Shown here in pieces: positions 34,325 through 42,968 of a DNA stretch of 64,000 bases (its first letter is position 1; each line of letters starts with the position of its first letter). Below the pieces are notes generated by a model. It saw only the letters and a list, made by a program, of their open reading frames with translations. It had not been told where the DNA came from and searched no databases. The stretch is from NCBI RefSeq assembly GCF_039540405.1, contig NZ_BAABEY010000028.1, positions 1-64,000 of the forward strand, given 5' to 3'. A program made the position numbers and the translations under genes. This DNA comes from Ravibacter arvi. Lineage in GTDB: Bacteria > Bacteroidota > Bacteroidia > Cytophagales > Spirosomataceae.

Positions 34325-36544
34325 ATGATCAACAATAAAGGAAAACTTATTATTGCCGCTTACCGGCTGCCGTTCAAAATCGTCTACCAGAATAACCACC
34401 GCGAATTATTTCAAAACTCGGGGGGTCTGGTTTCGGCGGTATTGTCTTTAAGTACTCAGAAAAATTACCCTTTTTCTGGAAACATCAGCTGGGTAGGCCA
34501 CTCGGAAAACACAGCCCTAGAACTACAGGAGCTAACACACGAAGCCGGGCCGATCGACGCCATCCCGGTGACCATCCCGGCAGAAATCAATGCCCTTTAT
34601 TACGAGGGATTCTGTAATGACCTGATCTGGCCGCTTTTTCACTATTTCCCGTCCGAAGCCAATTTTGACAAGACGTATTTTGAGGCCTACCAGGCAGCCA
34701 ATCAGCTGTTTGCCGATAAAATTGCGGAGATTACGGAACCGGGCGATACGATCTGGATCCACGATTACCAGCTTATGGGCCTGCCGGCGCTGCTGAGGGA
34801 AAAATTCCCGGGTAACACCATCGCGTTTTTCTTCCACATCCCCTTTCCGTCGTTTGAGATTTTCCGCCTGCTTCCTGTATCCTGGCGTAAATACCTCATC
34901 GACGGGATATTGGGTGCCGATCTTATCGGGTTTCACACCAACGATTACGTGCGGTACTTCCTCGGGACCGTCCAGAGGCTGTACCCCCAATACGAGCAGC
35001 GCCTCCATTATCTGAATCTCGGTAACCGGCTCGTCGAGATCGACGCCTTTCCCATCAGTATTGACTTCAACAAGTTTGACGATGCTTACCAACAGCCCGA
35101 GGTCGTAAAAATACGCACTGAAATCAAGCAGCACATCCCGCATAAAATCATATTTTCCGTCGACCGCCTGGACTATTCCAAAGGGCTTTTACACCGGCTG
35201 ATCGGGTATGAACTGTTCCTCGAAAACAACCCCGGCTGGCGCGGGAAGGTCACCTTCCTGATGGTGGTTGTGCCGTCGAGGGACACCATCGGGCAATACC
35301 AGCAAATGAAAACCGAAACCGACATGCTCGTCGGGAAAATTAACGCAAGGTTCGGGGAAATCAATTGGCAGCCGGTGATTTATCAATACCGGTCTTTGCC
35401 CTTCGAAGAATTGGCGGCTATGTATTCGGCGAGCGACGTGGCGCTTATCACGCCGGTACGCGACGGTATGAACCTGGTTTGTAAAGAGTACGTCGCCAGC
35501 AGGCATGACAACCGGGGCGTTTTAATTTTAAGTGAGATGGCGGGCGCGGCAGCTGAGCTCTCCGAGGCTATTCTCATCAATCCGACAGACAATGACGATA
35601 CGGCAAATGCCATTCAACGCGCCCTCGAAATGCATCCGGATGAACAGGAAGGCCGGATGAAAGCCCTGCGGCAAAGACTCAGAATATACGATATTGACAC
35701 CTGGACAAACGATTTTTTTGCGCAGCTCAGCTCACTCGAAACCGAGCAGGAACGGCTAAAACATACCTATCTAAAAGGCAAAACCATGCGTGACATCAAA
35801 GAAAAATATGCCAACGCTGCATCCCGTATCATTTTCCTCGATTTTGACGGTACGCTCGTCCCCATCGAAAGAAACCCACAGGAGGTGAGGCTGTCGGAAG
35901 ACATGGCTGAAATACTCCGCAGGATGGTTGCCGGCAATACCGTTGTCATTGTCAGTGGCCGGGACCGGCGCTTTCTTGAAAGGGAAATCGGCCGGCTGCC
36001 GGTTTATATTGTTGCTGAACACGGCGCGCTCGTCCGGGATATTGATACCAGGCTCTGGACACCTGTTTACGATAGCATGGATGATTGGAAGGGCGCCATC
36101 AGGCCCATTATGGATCTTTTTGTTGCCCGGTGCCCCGGCGCGTTTGTGGAAGAAAAAGAAACCTCGCTCGCCTGGCATTTCCGGGTGGTCGCCGATAAAC
36201 AATATGCGCAAAGAAGGGCAAACGAGCTGTCATGGCAGCTTCATAATTTCCTTCATCCCGAACTCAATCTCCAGATTATTAACGGCAATAAAGTGATTGA
36301 GGTAAAGAAAACACACTACAATAAAGGCACGGCGGCACTAAGTTTTCTTGAAAATAAACCTTACGACTTTATACTGGCAATGGGCGACGACACCACAGAC
36401 GAGGACATGTTTGAAGCGTTGCCGGAAACAGCCTATACCATAAAAATAGGAGAAGACCTGTCCGCAGCCCGCACCCACTTGCCTTCGCAGAAAGACGTAC
36501 TGCCATTTTTGAAATCTCTCCTGGCCAGCCCAGGCAAACTATAG
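34325..36544 (+). CDS. Bifunctional trehalose-6-phosphate synthase/phosphatase
   Basis: A 739-residue fusion of OtsA and OtsB. Residues about 1-470 form a GT20 synthase that joins UDP- or GDP-glucose and glucose 6-phosphate: IWIHDYQLMGLPALLREKF, IGFHTNDYVRYFL, VDRLDYSKGL and ALITPVRDGMNLVCKEYV are all canonical. Residues about 490-739 form a HAD phosphatase with nucleophile D506 and acid D508 in FLDFDGTLVPIE, plus LAMGDDTTDEDMF at the end. One protein thus makes trehalose from activated glucose. Fused forms occur in Bacteroidota. The trehalase gene follows after 3 nt. Confidence 0.95.
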   Translation: MINNKGKLIIAAYRLPFKIVYQNNHRELFQNSGGLVSAVLSLSTQKNYPFSGNISWVGHSENTALELQELTHEAGPIDAIPVTIPAEINALYYEGFCNDLIWPLFHYFPSEANFDKTYFEAYQAANQLFADKIAEITEPGDTIWIHDYQLMGLPALLREKFPGNTIAFFFHIPFPSFEIFRLLPVSWRKYLIDGILGADLIGFHTNDYVRYFLGTVQRLYPQYEQRLHYLNLGNRLVEIDAFPISIDFNKFDDAYQQPEVVKIRTEIKQHIPHKIIFSVDRLDYSKGLLHRLIGYELFLENNPGWRGKVTFLMVVVPSRDTIGQYQQMKTETDMLVGKINARFGEINWQPVIYQYRSLPFEELAAMYSASDVALITPVRDGMNLVCKEYVASRHDNRGVLILSEMAGAAAELSEAILINPTDNDDTANAIQRALEMHPDEQEGRMKALRQRLRIYDIDTWTNDFFAQLSSLETEQERLKHTYLKGKTMRDIKEKYANAASRIIFLDFDGTLVPIERNPQEVRLSEDMAEILRRMVAGNTVVIVSGRDRRFLEREIGRLPVYIVAEHGALVRDIDTRLWTPVYDSMDDWKGAIRPIMDLFVARCPGAFVEEKETSLAWHFRVVADKQYAQRRANELSWQLHNFLHPELNLQIINGNKVIEVKKTHYNKGTAALSFLENKPYDFILAMGDDTTDEDMFEALPETAYTIKIGEDLSAARTHLPSQKDVLPFLKSLLASPGKL

Positions 36545-36547
36545 CCT

Positions 36548-38104
36548 ATGCTTTCTACACCCGTAATTTCACACAAAACCGATTTTCTCCAGGAGTTCGG
36601 CGTACTTTTCAGAGATGTTCAGATGAGCGGAATTTTCTCGGATTCGATTACCTTTAATGACTGTATTCCCAAACATTCCCCCGCCGAAATATTGGCGAAA
36701 TACAACACCGAACAGGAGGAAGCGGACTTTGACCTGGCCGATTTTGTCCTGGAAAATTTCGATTTCCCGGACTTCAAACCGCAGCACTACGAATCAAGGC
36801 TGGACCGGCCTATCGCCGATCATATCGAATTGCTCTGGGAAATCCTCACCAGGGAACATCTCGCCGAAAGCGGAAGCTCGCTCATTCCCCTGCCCAACCC
36901 GTACATTGTACCCGGCGGCCGTTTCAGGGGGCTCTATTACTGGGATAGCTACTTTAACATGCTCGGGCTGGAGGAAAGCGGGAAAATCGACCTGATTGAA
37001 AGTATGCTGGAAAATTTCAGCTTCCTGATCGGGGAACTCGGGTTTATCCCGAATGCCAACCGGACCTATTACCTGGGGCGATCGCAACCGCCCGTTTTTG
37101 TCCTGATGATAGAAATTCTTTCGCATCACAAAGGCCCGCAAACCTGGGACCGCTACCTCCCTTACCTGGAGAAAGAGTACCTTTTCTGGATGAATGGCCA
37201 CGAACTCCTTTCGGAGGAAAACCCCGCGGCGAACCGTGTGGTGCGGCTGCCCGACGGCACCCTTCTGAACCGCTACTGGGACAATTCCGATGCGCCCAGG
37301 CCCGAGTCTTACCGGGAGGATGTAGAAGTGGGACGGCTTTCGGAAAGGAGCTCAAGGGAGGTGTACCGGCACATTCGTGCCGCCGCTGAATCGGGCTGGG
37401 ATTTCAGCAGCAGGTGGTTCAAAAACGGCATGCGAATGGAGCACATTCATACTACCGACATCCTGCCCATTGACCTGAATTGCCTGCTCTGCCATACCGA
37501 AAAGGTGCTAATTGCCCATTATGCGGACTTACCGCACAAAAGGGAGCTTGTTGAGACACTTTCGCAAAGAATGTCAGCCCGGGAAACGGCCATACGCACT
37601 TTGTTCTGGGAAAAGCAAGCCGGCTTTTTCGTCGATTATGACTGGATAGAAGGGAAACGGCGCGATGTGCTGACGCTTGCCGCGCTTTATCCCCTTTTTT
37701 TTTCCTTGGCGTCCGCGCAGCAGGCAAAAAAAACCGCCGCAAAACTGGAAGCCCTTTTCCTGAAACCCGGCGGATTCGTGACTACTTTACATGAAAGCGG
37801 TCAGCAATGGGACCTCCCCAACGGGTGGGCGCCCCTGCATTGGATTACGGTCAGCGGACTGTCGCGGTACGGATTTGACGAACTTGCCAGGACCGGCTGC
37901 GAGCGCTGGCTCAGGGGCAATTACCTGGTGTATAAGAAAACAGGAAAAATGACCGAGAAGTACAACATGCTCGACCGCCTGGAAGATGCTCAGGGCGGCG
38001 AATACCCCAACCAGGATGGATTTGGATGGACCAACGGTGTCTTTCTCAAGCTGTCCAGGTTCATCAGGGAAGGCACGCTATCCTCCCAACCGCGCCGGTG
38101 GTAG
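36548..38104 (+). CDS. Trehalase (GH37)
   Basis: A 518-residue glycoside hydrolase of family 37, splitting trehalose into two glucose units. Signature 1 is PGGRFRGLYYWDSYFNMLGL and signature 2 is QWDLPNGWAPLHWI, both complete. RYWDNSDAPRPESYREDVE is also typical. There is no signal peptide, so it should be cytoplasmic, like TreF, and sees the trehalose made by the upstream fused enzyme. The 3-nt spacing means both are translated from one mRNA. Post-translational control would be needed to avoid a wasteful cycle. Confidence 0.94.
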   Translation: MLSTPVISHKTDFLQEFGVLFRDVQMSGIFSDSITFNDCIPKHSPAEILAKYNTEQEEADFDLADFVLENFDFPDFKPQHYESRLDRPIADHIELLWEILTREHLAESGSSLIPLPNPYIVPGGRFRGLYYWDSYFNMLGLEESGKIDLIESMLENFSFLIGELGFIPNANRTYYLGRSQPPVFVLMIEILSHHKGPQTWDRYLPYLEKEYLFWMNGHELLSEENPAANRVVRLPDGTLLNRYWDNSDAPRPESYREDVEVGRLSERSSREVYRHIRAAAESGWDFSSRWFKNGMRMEHIHTTDILPIDLNCLLCHTEKVLIAHYADLPHKRELVETLSQRMSARETAIRTLFWEKQAGFFVDYDWIEGKRRDVLTLAALYPLFFSLASAQQAKKTAAKLEALFLKPGGFVTTLHESGQQWDLPNGWAPLHWITVSGLSRYGFDELARTGCERWLRGNYLVYKKTGKMTEKYNMLDRLEDAQGGEYPNQDGFGWTNGVFLKLSRFIREGTLSSQPRRW

Positions 38105-38168
38105 CGGTTCCAAACCCCTTCCACAAAAGAATAACAAACATTTTTTAATAATATTTTCGGCCCGGATC

Positions 38169-38199
38169 TTGACAAGAATTGTTTATTCCTATACTTTTG
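38169..38199 (+). promoter_or_regulatory. Promoter for tRNA-Gln
   Basis: TTG at 38169-38171 and TACTTTTG at 38192-38199, 20 nt apart, match the Bacteroidota promoter form. The mature tRNA starts 18 nt after the -7 element. Confidence 0.7.
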
Positions 38200-38216
38200 C
38201 ACCCACAATAAAGGAT

Positions 38217-38287
38217 TGGCCGATGGTGTAATGGTAACACAGAACATTTTGGTTGTTTTATTCAGGGTTCGAGTCCTTGTCGGCCAA
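38217..38287 (+). tRNA. tRNA-Gln (anticodon TTG)
   Basis: A full cloverleaf. The acceptor stem is TGGCCGA/TCGGCCA and the D arm contains GGTGTAATGGTAACAC. The anticodon loop TTTTGGT gives anticodon TTG, reading CAA and CAG. The T arm is CAGGGTTCGAGTCCTTG. CCA is not encoded. It lies between the trehalase and carB genes with its own promoter. Confidence 0.95.
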
Positions 38288-38411
38288 CTACTTAAGAAGT
38301 CTCATTCAGTAACACGGATGAGACTTTTGTATTTTTTGGGGTTGATCTTGTCAATTCCGCGCACTGTCGCAGATTTGATAAAAATATTTAGTACTTAAGG
38401 CAAACACACCC

Positions 38412-38419
38412 TAACTTTG
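38412..38419 (+). promoter_or_regulatory. Predicted -7 element for carB
   Basis: TAACTTTG matches TAnnTTTG. It is 39 nt ahead of the GTG start of carB. A -33 TTG is not evident. Confidence 0.45.
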
Positions 38420-38457
38420 CGTAATTTTTAAATACCCAATTTCAAAGTCATACCAAG

Positions 38458-41286
38458 GTGCCCAAAAATCAAGATATAAAGTCAGTACTCATCATAGGTT
38501 CGGGTCCGATCATTATCGGTCAAGCCTGCGAATTTGACTATTCAGGCTCTCAGGCCGCCAGATCGCTCCGGGAAGAGGGAATCGAAGTCATTCTGATCAA
38601 CTCCAATCCGGCCACGATTATGACCGATCCGATCAATGCGGACCACGTCTACTTAAAGCCGCTTGAGAAGAAGTACATTGTTGAAATCCTGGAAAAGCAC
38701 AAGGTAGATGCCGTGCTGCCGACTATGGGGGGCCAGACGGCGCTCAACCTGGCAATTGACTGTGACAAAGCCGGAATCTGGAAAAAATACAACGTCCGGA
38801 TCATCGGTGTGGATATCAAGGCAATTGAAACGACTGAAGACCGCGAGAAATTCAGGCTCAAGATGATTGAGCTGGGTGTAGGCGTCTGTAAAGGACGGAC
38901 GGCCCGTTCCTTCCTGGAAGGAAAAGAAATTGCACAGGAAATTGGGTTTCCGCTCGTCATCCGCCCTTCCTTTACCCTTGGTGGGACAGGTGGTGGATTT
39001 GTCGAAAAGCCGGAAGACTTTGACAAGGCCCTTACCAGCGGGCTACACGCTTCGCCGGTTCACGAAGTTCTGGTAGAACAAAGTGTGATGGGCTGGAAAG
39101 AATACGAATTGGAATTGCTTCGCGACAGCACCGGCAATACCATTATCATCTGCTCGATAGAAAACTTCGACCCCATGGGCGTCCATACCGGCGACAGTAT
39201 CACCGTCGCACCGGCCATGACGCTTCCCGATACCCTGTATCAGAAAATGAGGGACCTTTCCTTCAAAATGATGAACGGGATCGGCCAGTTCGCGGGCGGA
39301 TGTAATGTGCAGTTCTCGGTTAACCCCGAAACTGACGACATCATCGCCATCGAAATCAACCCACGGGTGTCGCGCTCCTCGGCCCTTGCCTCCAAAGCAA
39401 CCGGCTATCCTATCGCGAAAATTGCCGCTAAGATGGCAATTGGCTACAACCTGGATGAGCTCATGAACCCCATTACGGGAAGCACGTCCGCCTTCTTCGA
39501 GCCGACCATCGACTATGTAATTGTTAAAATCCCGCGTTGGAATTTCGACAAATTCCCCGGGGCCGACCGTTCACTGGGGCTCCAGATGAAATCGGTAGGC
39601 GAAGCGATGGGCATCGGCCGCAATTTCCAGGAAGCGCTTCAGAAGGCCTGCCAGTCGCTCGAAATCAGGAGAAACGGGTTAGGCGCCGATGGCCGTGAGC
39701 TGAGAGACCACGAAGCCATCAAACAGAGCCTGAAACACCCGAGCTGGAACCGGCTGTTCCACATTTATGATGCCTTCAAACTCGGGTTATCATTCAATAC
39801 GATCCAGAACCTGACAAAAATCGACAAATGGTTCCTCCGCCAGATCGAGGAGCTGATCGAAATCGAGAAGGAAATCGAGCAATACGAACTGGAAGATCTC
39901 CCGCGCGAGCTTCTCCTGAAAGCCAAGCAAAAAGGTTATGCCGACCGGCAGCTTGCCCATCTGCTCGGCGTTAAGGAAAGCAAGGTTTACAACCGCAGAA
40001 AAGAGCTGAATATCAAGCGGGTCTACAAATGTGTAGACACCTGCGCAGCTGAGTTTACCGCCGAAACGCCTTATTATTACTCGACCTTTAACGCAACACA
40101 GGACGACCTCGACAACGAATCGGTGGTTTCCGACAAGAAGAAAGTCGTGGTGCTCGGTTCAGGCCCCAACCGCATCGGCCAGGGCATTGAATTTGACTAC
40201 TCCTGTGTACACGGGGTACTGGCAGCGAAAGAATCCGGCTACGAAGCCATTATGATCAACTGTAACCCCGAAACCGTCTCCACAGACCCGGATATCTCCG
40301 ACAAGCTGTATTTCGAGCCGGTGTTCTGGGAACACGTTTTCGATATCATTGAGCACGAAAAGCCGGAAGGTGTTATCGTACAACTCGGCGGCCAGACAGC
40401 ACTCAAAATGGCCGAAAAGCTCGATAAATACGGCATTAAGATTATCGGGACCAGTTTCCACTCGCTCGACTGGGCGGAAGACAGGGGCCGTTTCTCCGCA
40501 TTGCTCAGGGATCTTGATATCCCGTACCCAAAATTCGGGACGGTCAAAACGTCTGATGCTGCCGTGGAACTGTCCCGAGAGCTGGGTTTCCCGCTGCTTG
40601 TCAGACCGAGCTACGTGCTGGGCGGCCAGAACATGAAAATTGTGATCAACGAACAGGAACTGGAGCAACATGTAATCAAGATTCTCCAGGATATCCCGGA
40701 CAACACCATTTTGCTGGATCACTTCCTGGAAGGCGCAATAGAAGCGGAGGCGGATGCAATTGCCGACGGAACCGACTCTTACATCATCGGCATCATGGAG
40801 CACATCGAGCCGGCCGGTATTCACTCCGGAGACTCGCATGCGGCATTGCCCACCTTCGGATTGTCGGCCGATGAGCTCAGACAAATTGAAGAGCACACGC
40901 AAAAGATCGCGAAAGCGATGGAAGTAAAAGGGCTGATTAACATCCAGTTTGCTGTCAAAGGTGGGGTGGTGTACGTAATCGAAGCCAATCCGCGGGCTTC
41001 TCGTACCGTGCCGTTTATTGCCAAAGCGTACCGCGAACCTTATGTGAACTACGCCAGCAAACTGATGCTGGGTGTGAAAAAAATATCCGATTTCAAATTC
41101 AACCCCTACAAAAACGGTTGGGCCATCAAAATCCCGGTGTTCTCATTCAACAAATTCCCGAATGTAAACAAGGAACTGGGACCGGAAATGAAGTCGACAG
41201 GCGAGGCCATCTATTTTATTGACGACCTTACCGACGATTTTTTCCAGAAAGTGTACGGCGAACGCAATCTGTACCTGAGCAGATAA
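38458..41286 (+). CDS. carB: Carbamoyl-phosphate synthase large subunit
   Basis: A 942-residue large chain making carbamoyl phosphate from bicarbonate, ATP and ammonia delivered by CarA. Both ATP-grasp halves are present, with paired motifs such as VLIIGSGPIIIGQACEFDYS and VVLGSGPNRIGQGIEFDYS. IEINPRVSRSSALASKATGY and VIEANPRASRTVPFIAKAY are matching sites. The start codon is GTG. It ends soon after the second synthetase half (KVYGERNLYLSR), so the C-terminal MGS-like allosteric domain of the 1070-residue E. coli protein is missing, as I recall for other Bacteroidota. carA is not next to it. The product also feeds the carbamoyltransferase family in the window. Confidence 0.95.
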   Translation: MPKNQDIKSVLIIGSGPIIIGQACEFDYSGSQAARSLREEGIEVILINSNPATIMTDPINADHVYLKPLEKKYIVEILEKHKVDAVLPTMGGQTALNLAIDCDKAGIWKKYNVRIIGVDIKAIETTEDREKFRLKMIELGVGVCKGRTARSFLEGKEIAQEIGFPLVIRPSFTLGGTGGGFVEKPEDFDKALTSGLHASPVHEVLVEQSVMGWKEYELELLRDSTGNTIIICSIENFDPMGVHTGDSITVAPAMTLPDTLYQKMRDLSFKMMNGIGQFAGGCNVQFSVNPETDDIIAIEINPRVSRSSALASKATGYPIAKIAAKMAIGYNLDELMNPITGSTSAFFEPTIDYVIVKIPRWNFDKFPGADRSLGLQMKSVGEAMGIGRNFQEALQKACQSLEIRRNGLGADGRELRDHEAIKQSLKHPSWNRLFHIYDAFKLGLSFNTIQNLTKIDKWFLRQIEELIEIEKEIEQYELEDLPRELLLKAKQKGYADRQLAHLLGVKESKVYNRRKELNIKRVYKCVDTCAAEFTAETPYYYSTFNATQDDLDNESVVSDKKKVVVLGSGPNRIGQGIEFDYSCVHGVLAAKESGYEAIMINCNPETVSTDPDISDKLYFEPVFWEHVFDIIEHEKPEGVIVQLGGQTALKMAEKLDKYGIKIIGTSFHSLDWAEDRGRFSALLRDLDIPYPKFGTVKTSDAAVELSRELGFPLLVRPSYVLGGQNMKIVINEQELEQHVIKILQDIPDNTILLDHFLEGAIEAEADAIADGTDSYIIGIMEHIEPAGIHSGDSHAALPTFGLSADELRQIEEHTQKIAKAMEVKGLINIQFAVKGGVVYVIEANPRASRTVPFIAKAYREPYVNYASKLMLGVKKISDFKFNPYKNGWAIKIPVFSFNKFPNVNKELGPEMKSTGEAIYFIDDLTDDFFQKVYGERNLYLSR

Positions 41287-41297
41287 TCGCTTTAATC

Positions 41298-41346
41298 ATA
41301 CTAAAAAAGGGGGTCGGATACAGTATCCGACCCCCTTTTTTAGTAT
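41298..41346. terminator. Bidirectional terminator after carB
   Basis: A perfect 23-bp palindromic stem (41298-41320 and 41324-41346) with a 3-nt loop, an A run on the left and a T run on the right. It closes carB and the convergent oxidoreductase gene. Confidence 0.95.
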
Positions 41347-41356
41347 ACGCTGCCAT

Positions 41357-42733
41357 TCAAAACGCCCCTTTTATATTCCACCCTTTCCGGTACACCCGCT
41401 TCAGGTAGCGGTCAGCATCCGGATGGTTCGGAAAGCGCATTTTATCGGCGTCCCAATCGAGTACGACTCCCGGGACCCTGATCGCAACCGTACCGAGCAG
41501 AATGGCCTCAGTCATCGGGCCGGACTGCGCGAAATGAGATTCGGTGTTTTCTCCGCCCAAACAAGCATCTACGTAATGATGGTAGTGGTTCCTGGCCTCA
41601 ATCCGTTTGAGATCCCGGCCAGTAAATTTGTCGGCCGGCAACAAAACCGGTGTTCCGCCGTGCGGGATGAGCAACGCCCCCTCTGTACCGATCAGCATCG
41701 ATGATTCTGCAGGATAATTTTCTACGGAATATAGCGCCCGGATCTCTTCCGGCGGGTACATCGCCCCGTCAAACCACTCCAACGTCAGCTCATCTCCTTC
41801 AATCATCTTATTGCCCGGGAAGACCCACGTAATATGGTCGCCCTGCGGCCAGGTATCACTGCGACGCGCGGGCGAATCCTGCCAGGACTTTTGCACCTCT
41901 GCCACCACCGACCGGGGAGAAGAAAGCCCAAGACCTTTCCAGACGGCATCGAAGATATGACACCCGATGTCGCCGGACCAGCCGGTTCCGAAATCCTGCC
42001 AGGCCCGCCACTTCACCGGGTGATAGATGGCGGACGCATATGGGCGCATCGGCGCTGTTCCGACCCAGAGGTCCCAGTTCAGGCTTGCAGGCGCTTCTTC
42101 CGCCTGGTCGGGCCTCGGGCCGACCAGGCGATAATTATCAATAGCGCCGGGCCGGTTAGAGCAAAGGTAAGCGTGCTTCACCTTACCAATCAGCCCGTCT
42201 TTGATCCACTGTACGGCAGTCCGGTCGCCGGCACTCGACGCAATCTGTGTTCCGAGCTGGGTGACGACCCCTTGCTTAATGGCAGCCTTCGTCAGCAAAC
42301 GTACCTCAGCCACATCGTGGCACATCGGTTTCTGGCAGTACACGTGCTTTCCCGCTTTGATCGCAGAATAAGCAATGGCAAAATGGTTGTGATCCGGAAC
42401 CGTTACATTAACCGAGTCAATTTGATCGGCTTCTTTTCTCAACAGCTCGCGCCAGTCCGCATACAGCCTGGCAGTGGGATGCAACGCCGCTGCCTTTTTT
42501 AATTTCTCTTCATCCACGTCGCACAATGCCACAATATCTACCTTTCCATGCGACGCAAAATTGTTCAGATCCCCGGCACCCATTCCACCCACGCCAATAG
42601 ACGCGTGCCTGAGCCTGCCCCTGGGAACCGGCCTGTTGCCCGTCATTGCGGCTAACGGATGGGCAAATGCAGCCGCTGCTGCGCCGAGCAGGAACTCCCT
42701 GCGGGAAAACGGGTACTTGTCAGCTTTTTTCAT
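41357..42733 (-). CDS. Tat-exported Gfo/Idh/MocA-family oxidoreductase
   Basis: A 458-residue NAD(P)-dependent oxidoreductase-like protein. The Tat signal SRREFLLGAAAAAFAHPLAA (R11, R12) is clear, so it is folded before export, with its cofactor bound. The Rossmann domain starts HASIGVGGMGAGDLNNF. VNVTVPDHNHFAIAYSAIKA and GKHVYCQKPMCHDVAEV contain the family Lys-Pro pair. The C-terminal domain includes DFGTGWSGDIGCHIFDAVWK. Such exported members are common in Bacteroidota and usually act on sugars or glycosides; the substrate is not known. It is a single gene with a type A repeat upstream. Confidence 0.88.
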   Translation of the reverse strand: MKKADKYPFSRREFLLGAAAAAFAHPLAAMTGNRPVPRGRLRHASIGVGGMGAGDLNNFASHGKVDIVALCDVDEEKLKKAAALHPTARLYADWRELLRKEADQIDSVNVTVPDHNHFAIAYSAIKAGKHVYCQKPMCHDVAEVRLLTKAAIKQGVVTQLGTQIASSAGDRTAVQWIKDGLIGKVKHAYLCSNRPGAIDNYRLVGPRPDQAEEAPASLNWDLWVGTAPMRPYASAIYHPVKWRAWQDFGTGWSGDIGCHIFDAVWKGLGLSSPRSVVAEVQKSWQDSPARRSDTWPQGDHITWVFPGNKMIEGDELTLEWFDGAMYPPEEIRALYSVENYPAESSMLIGTEGALLIPHGGTPVLLPADKFTGRDLKRIEARNHYHHYVDACLGGENTESHFAQSGPMTEAILLGTVAIRVPGVVLDWDADKMRFPNHPDADRYLKRVYRKGWNIKGAF

Positions 42734-42737
42734 TTGT

Positions 42738-42827
42738 ATAAAAAGGTTTGAGCGGTGAGTGGTGAGCTATTTATTCATCAGCCGTTTGTGTGCGGCTTGT
42801 AGCTGATACCTCAAAGCTCATGGCTAT
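42738..42827. repeat. Type A dispersed intergenic repeat, copy 2
   Basis: A 90-nt element, by eye 87 of 90 bases identical to 8988-9077. It sits directly upstream of the Tat-type oxidoreductase gene, just as copy 1 sits between divergent genes. It ends near caaagctcatggctat. Confidence 0.85.
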
Positions 42828-42968
42828 ATCATGAAAAGGCGTTTAGATTAGGTGGCAACATCGGTGAGACAGGATGAACAATAAACCCTTTGACTCCCGA
42901 TATTTACTTGAAATTTCTGAAAATATACCACCTGCCCGGCAGAGCGTCTCCCCAATAGCCTGCCACGC

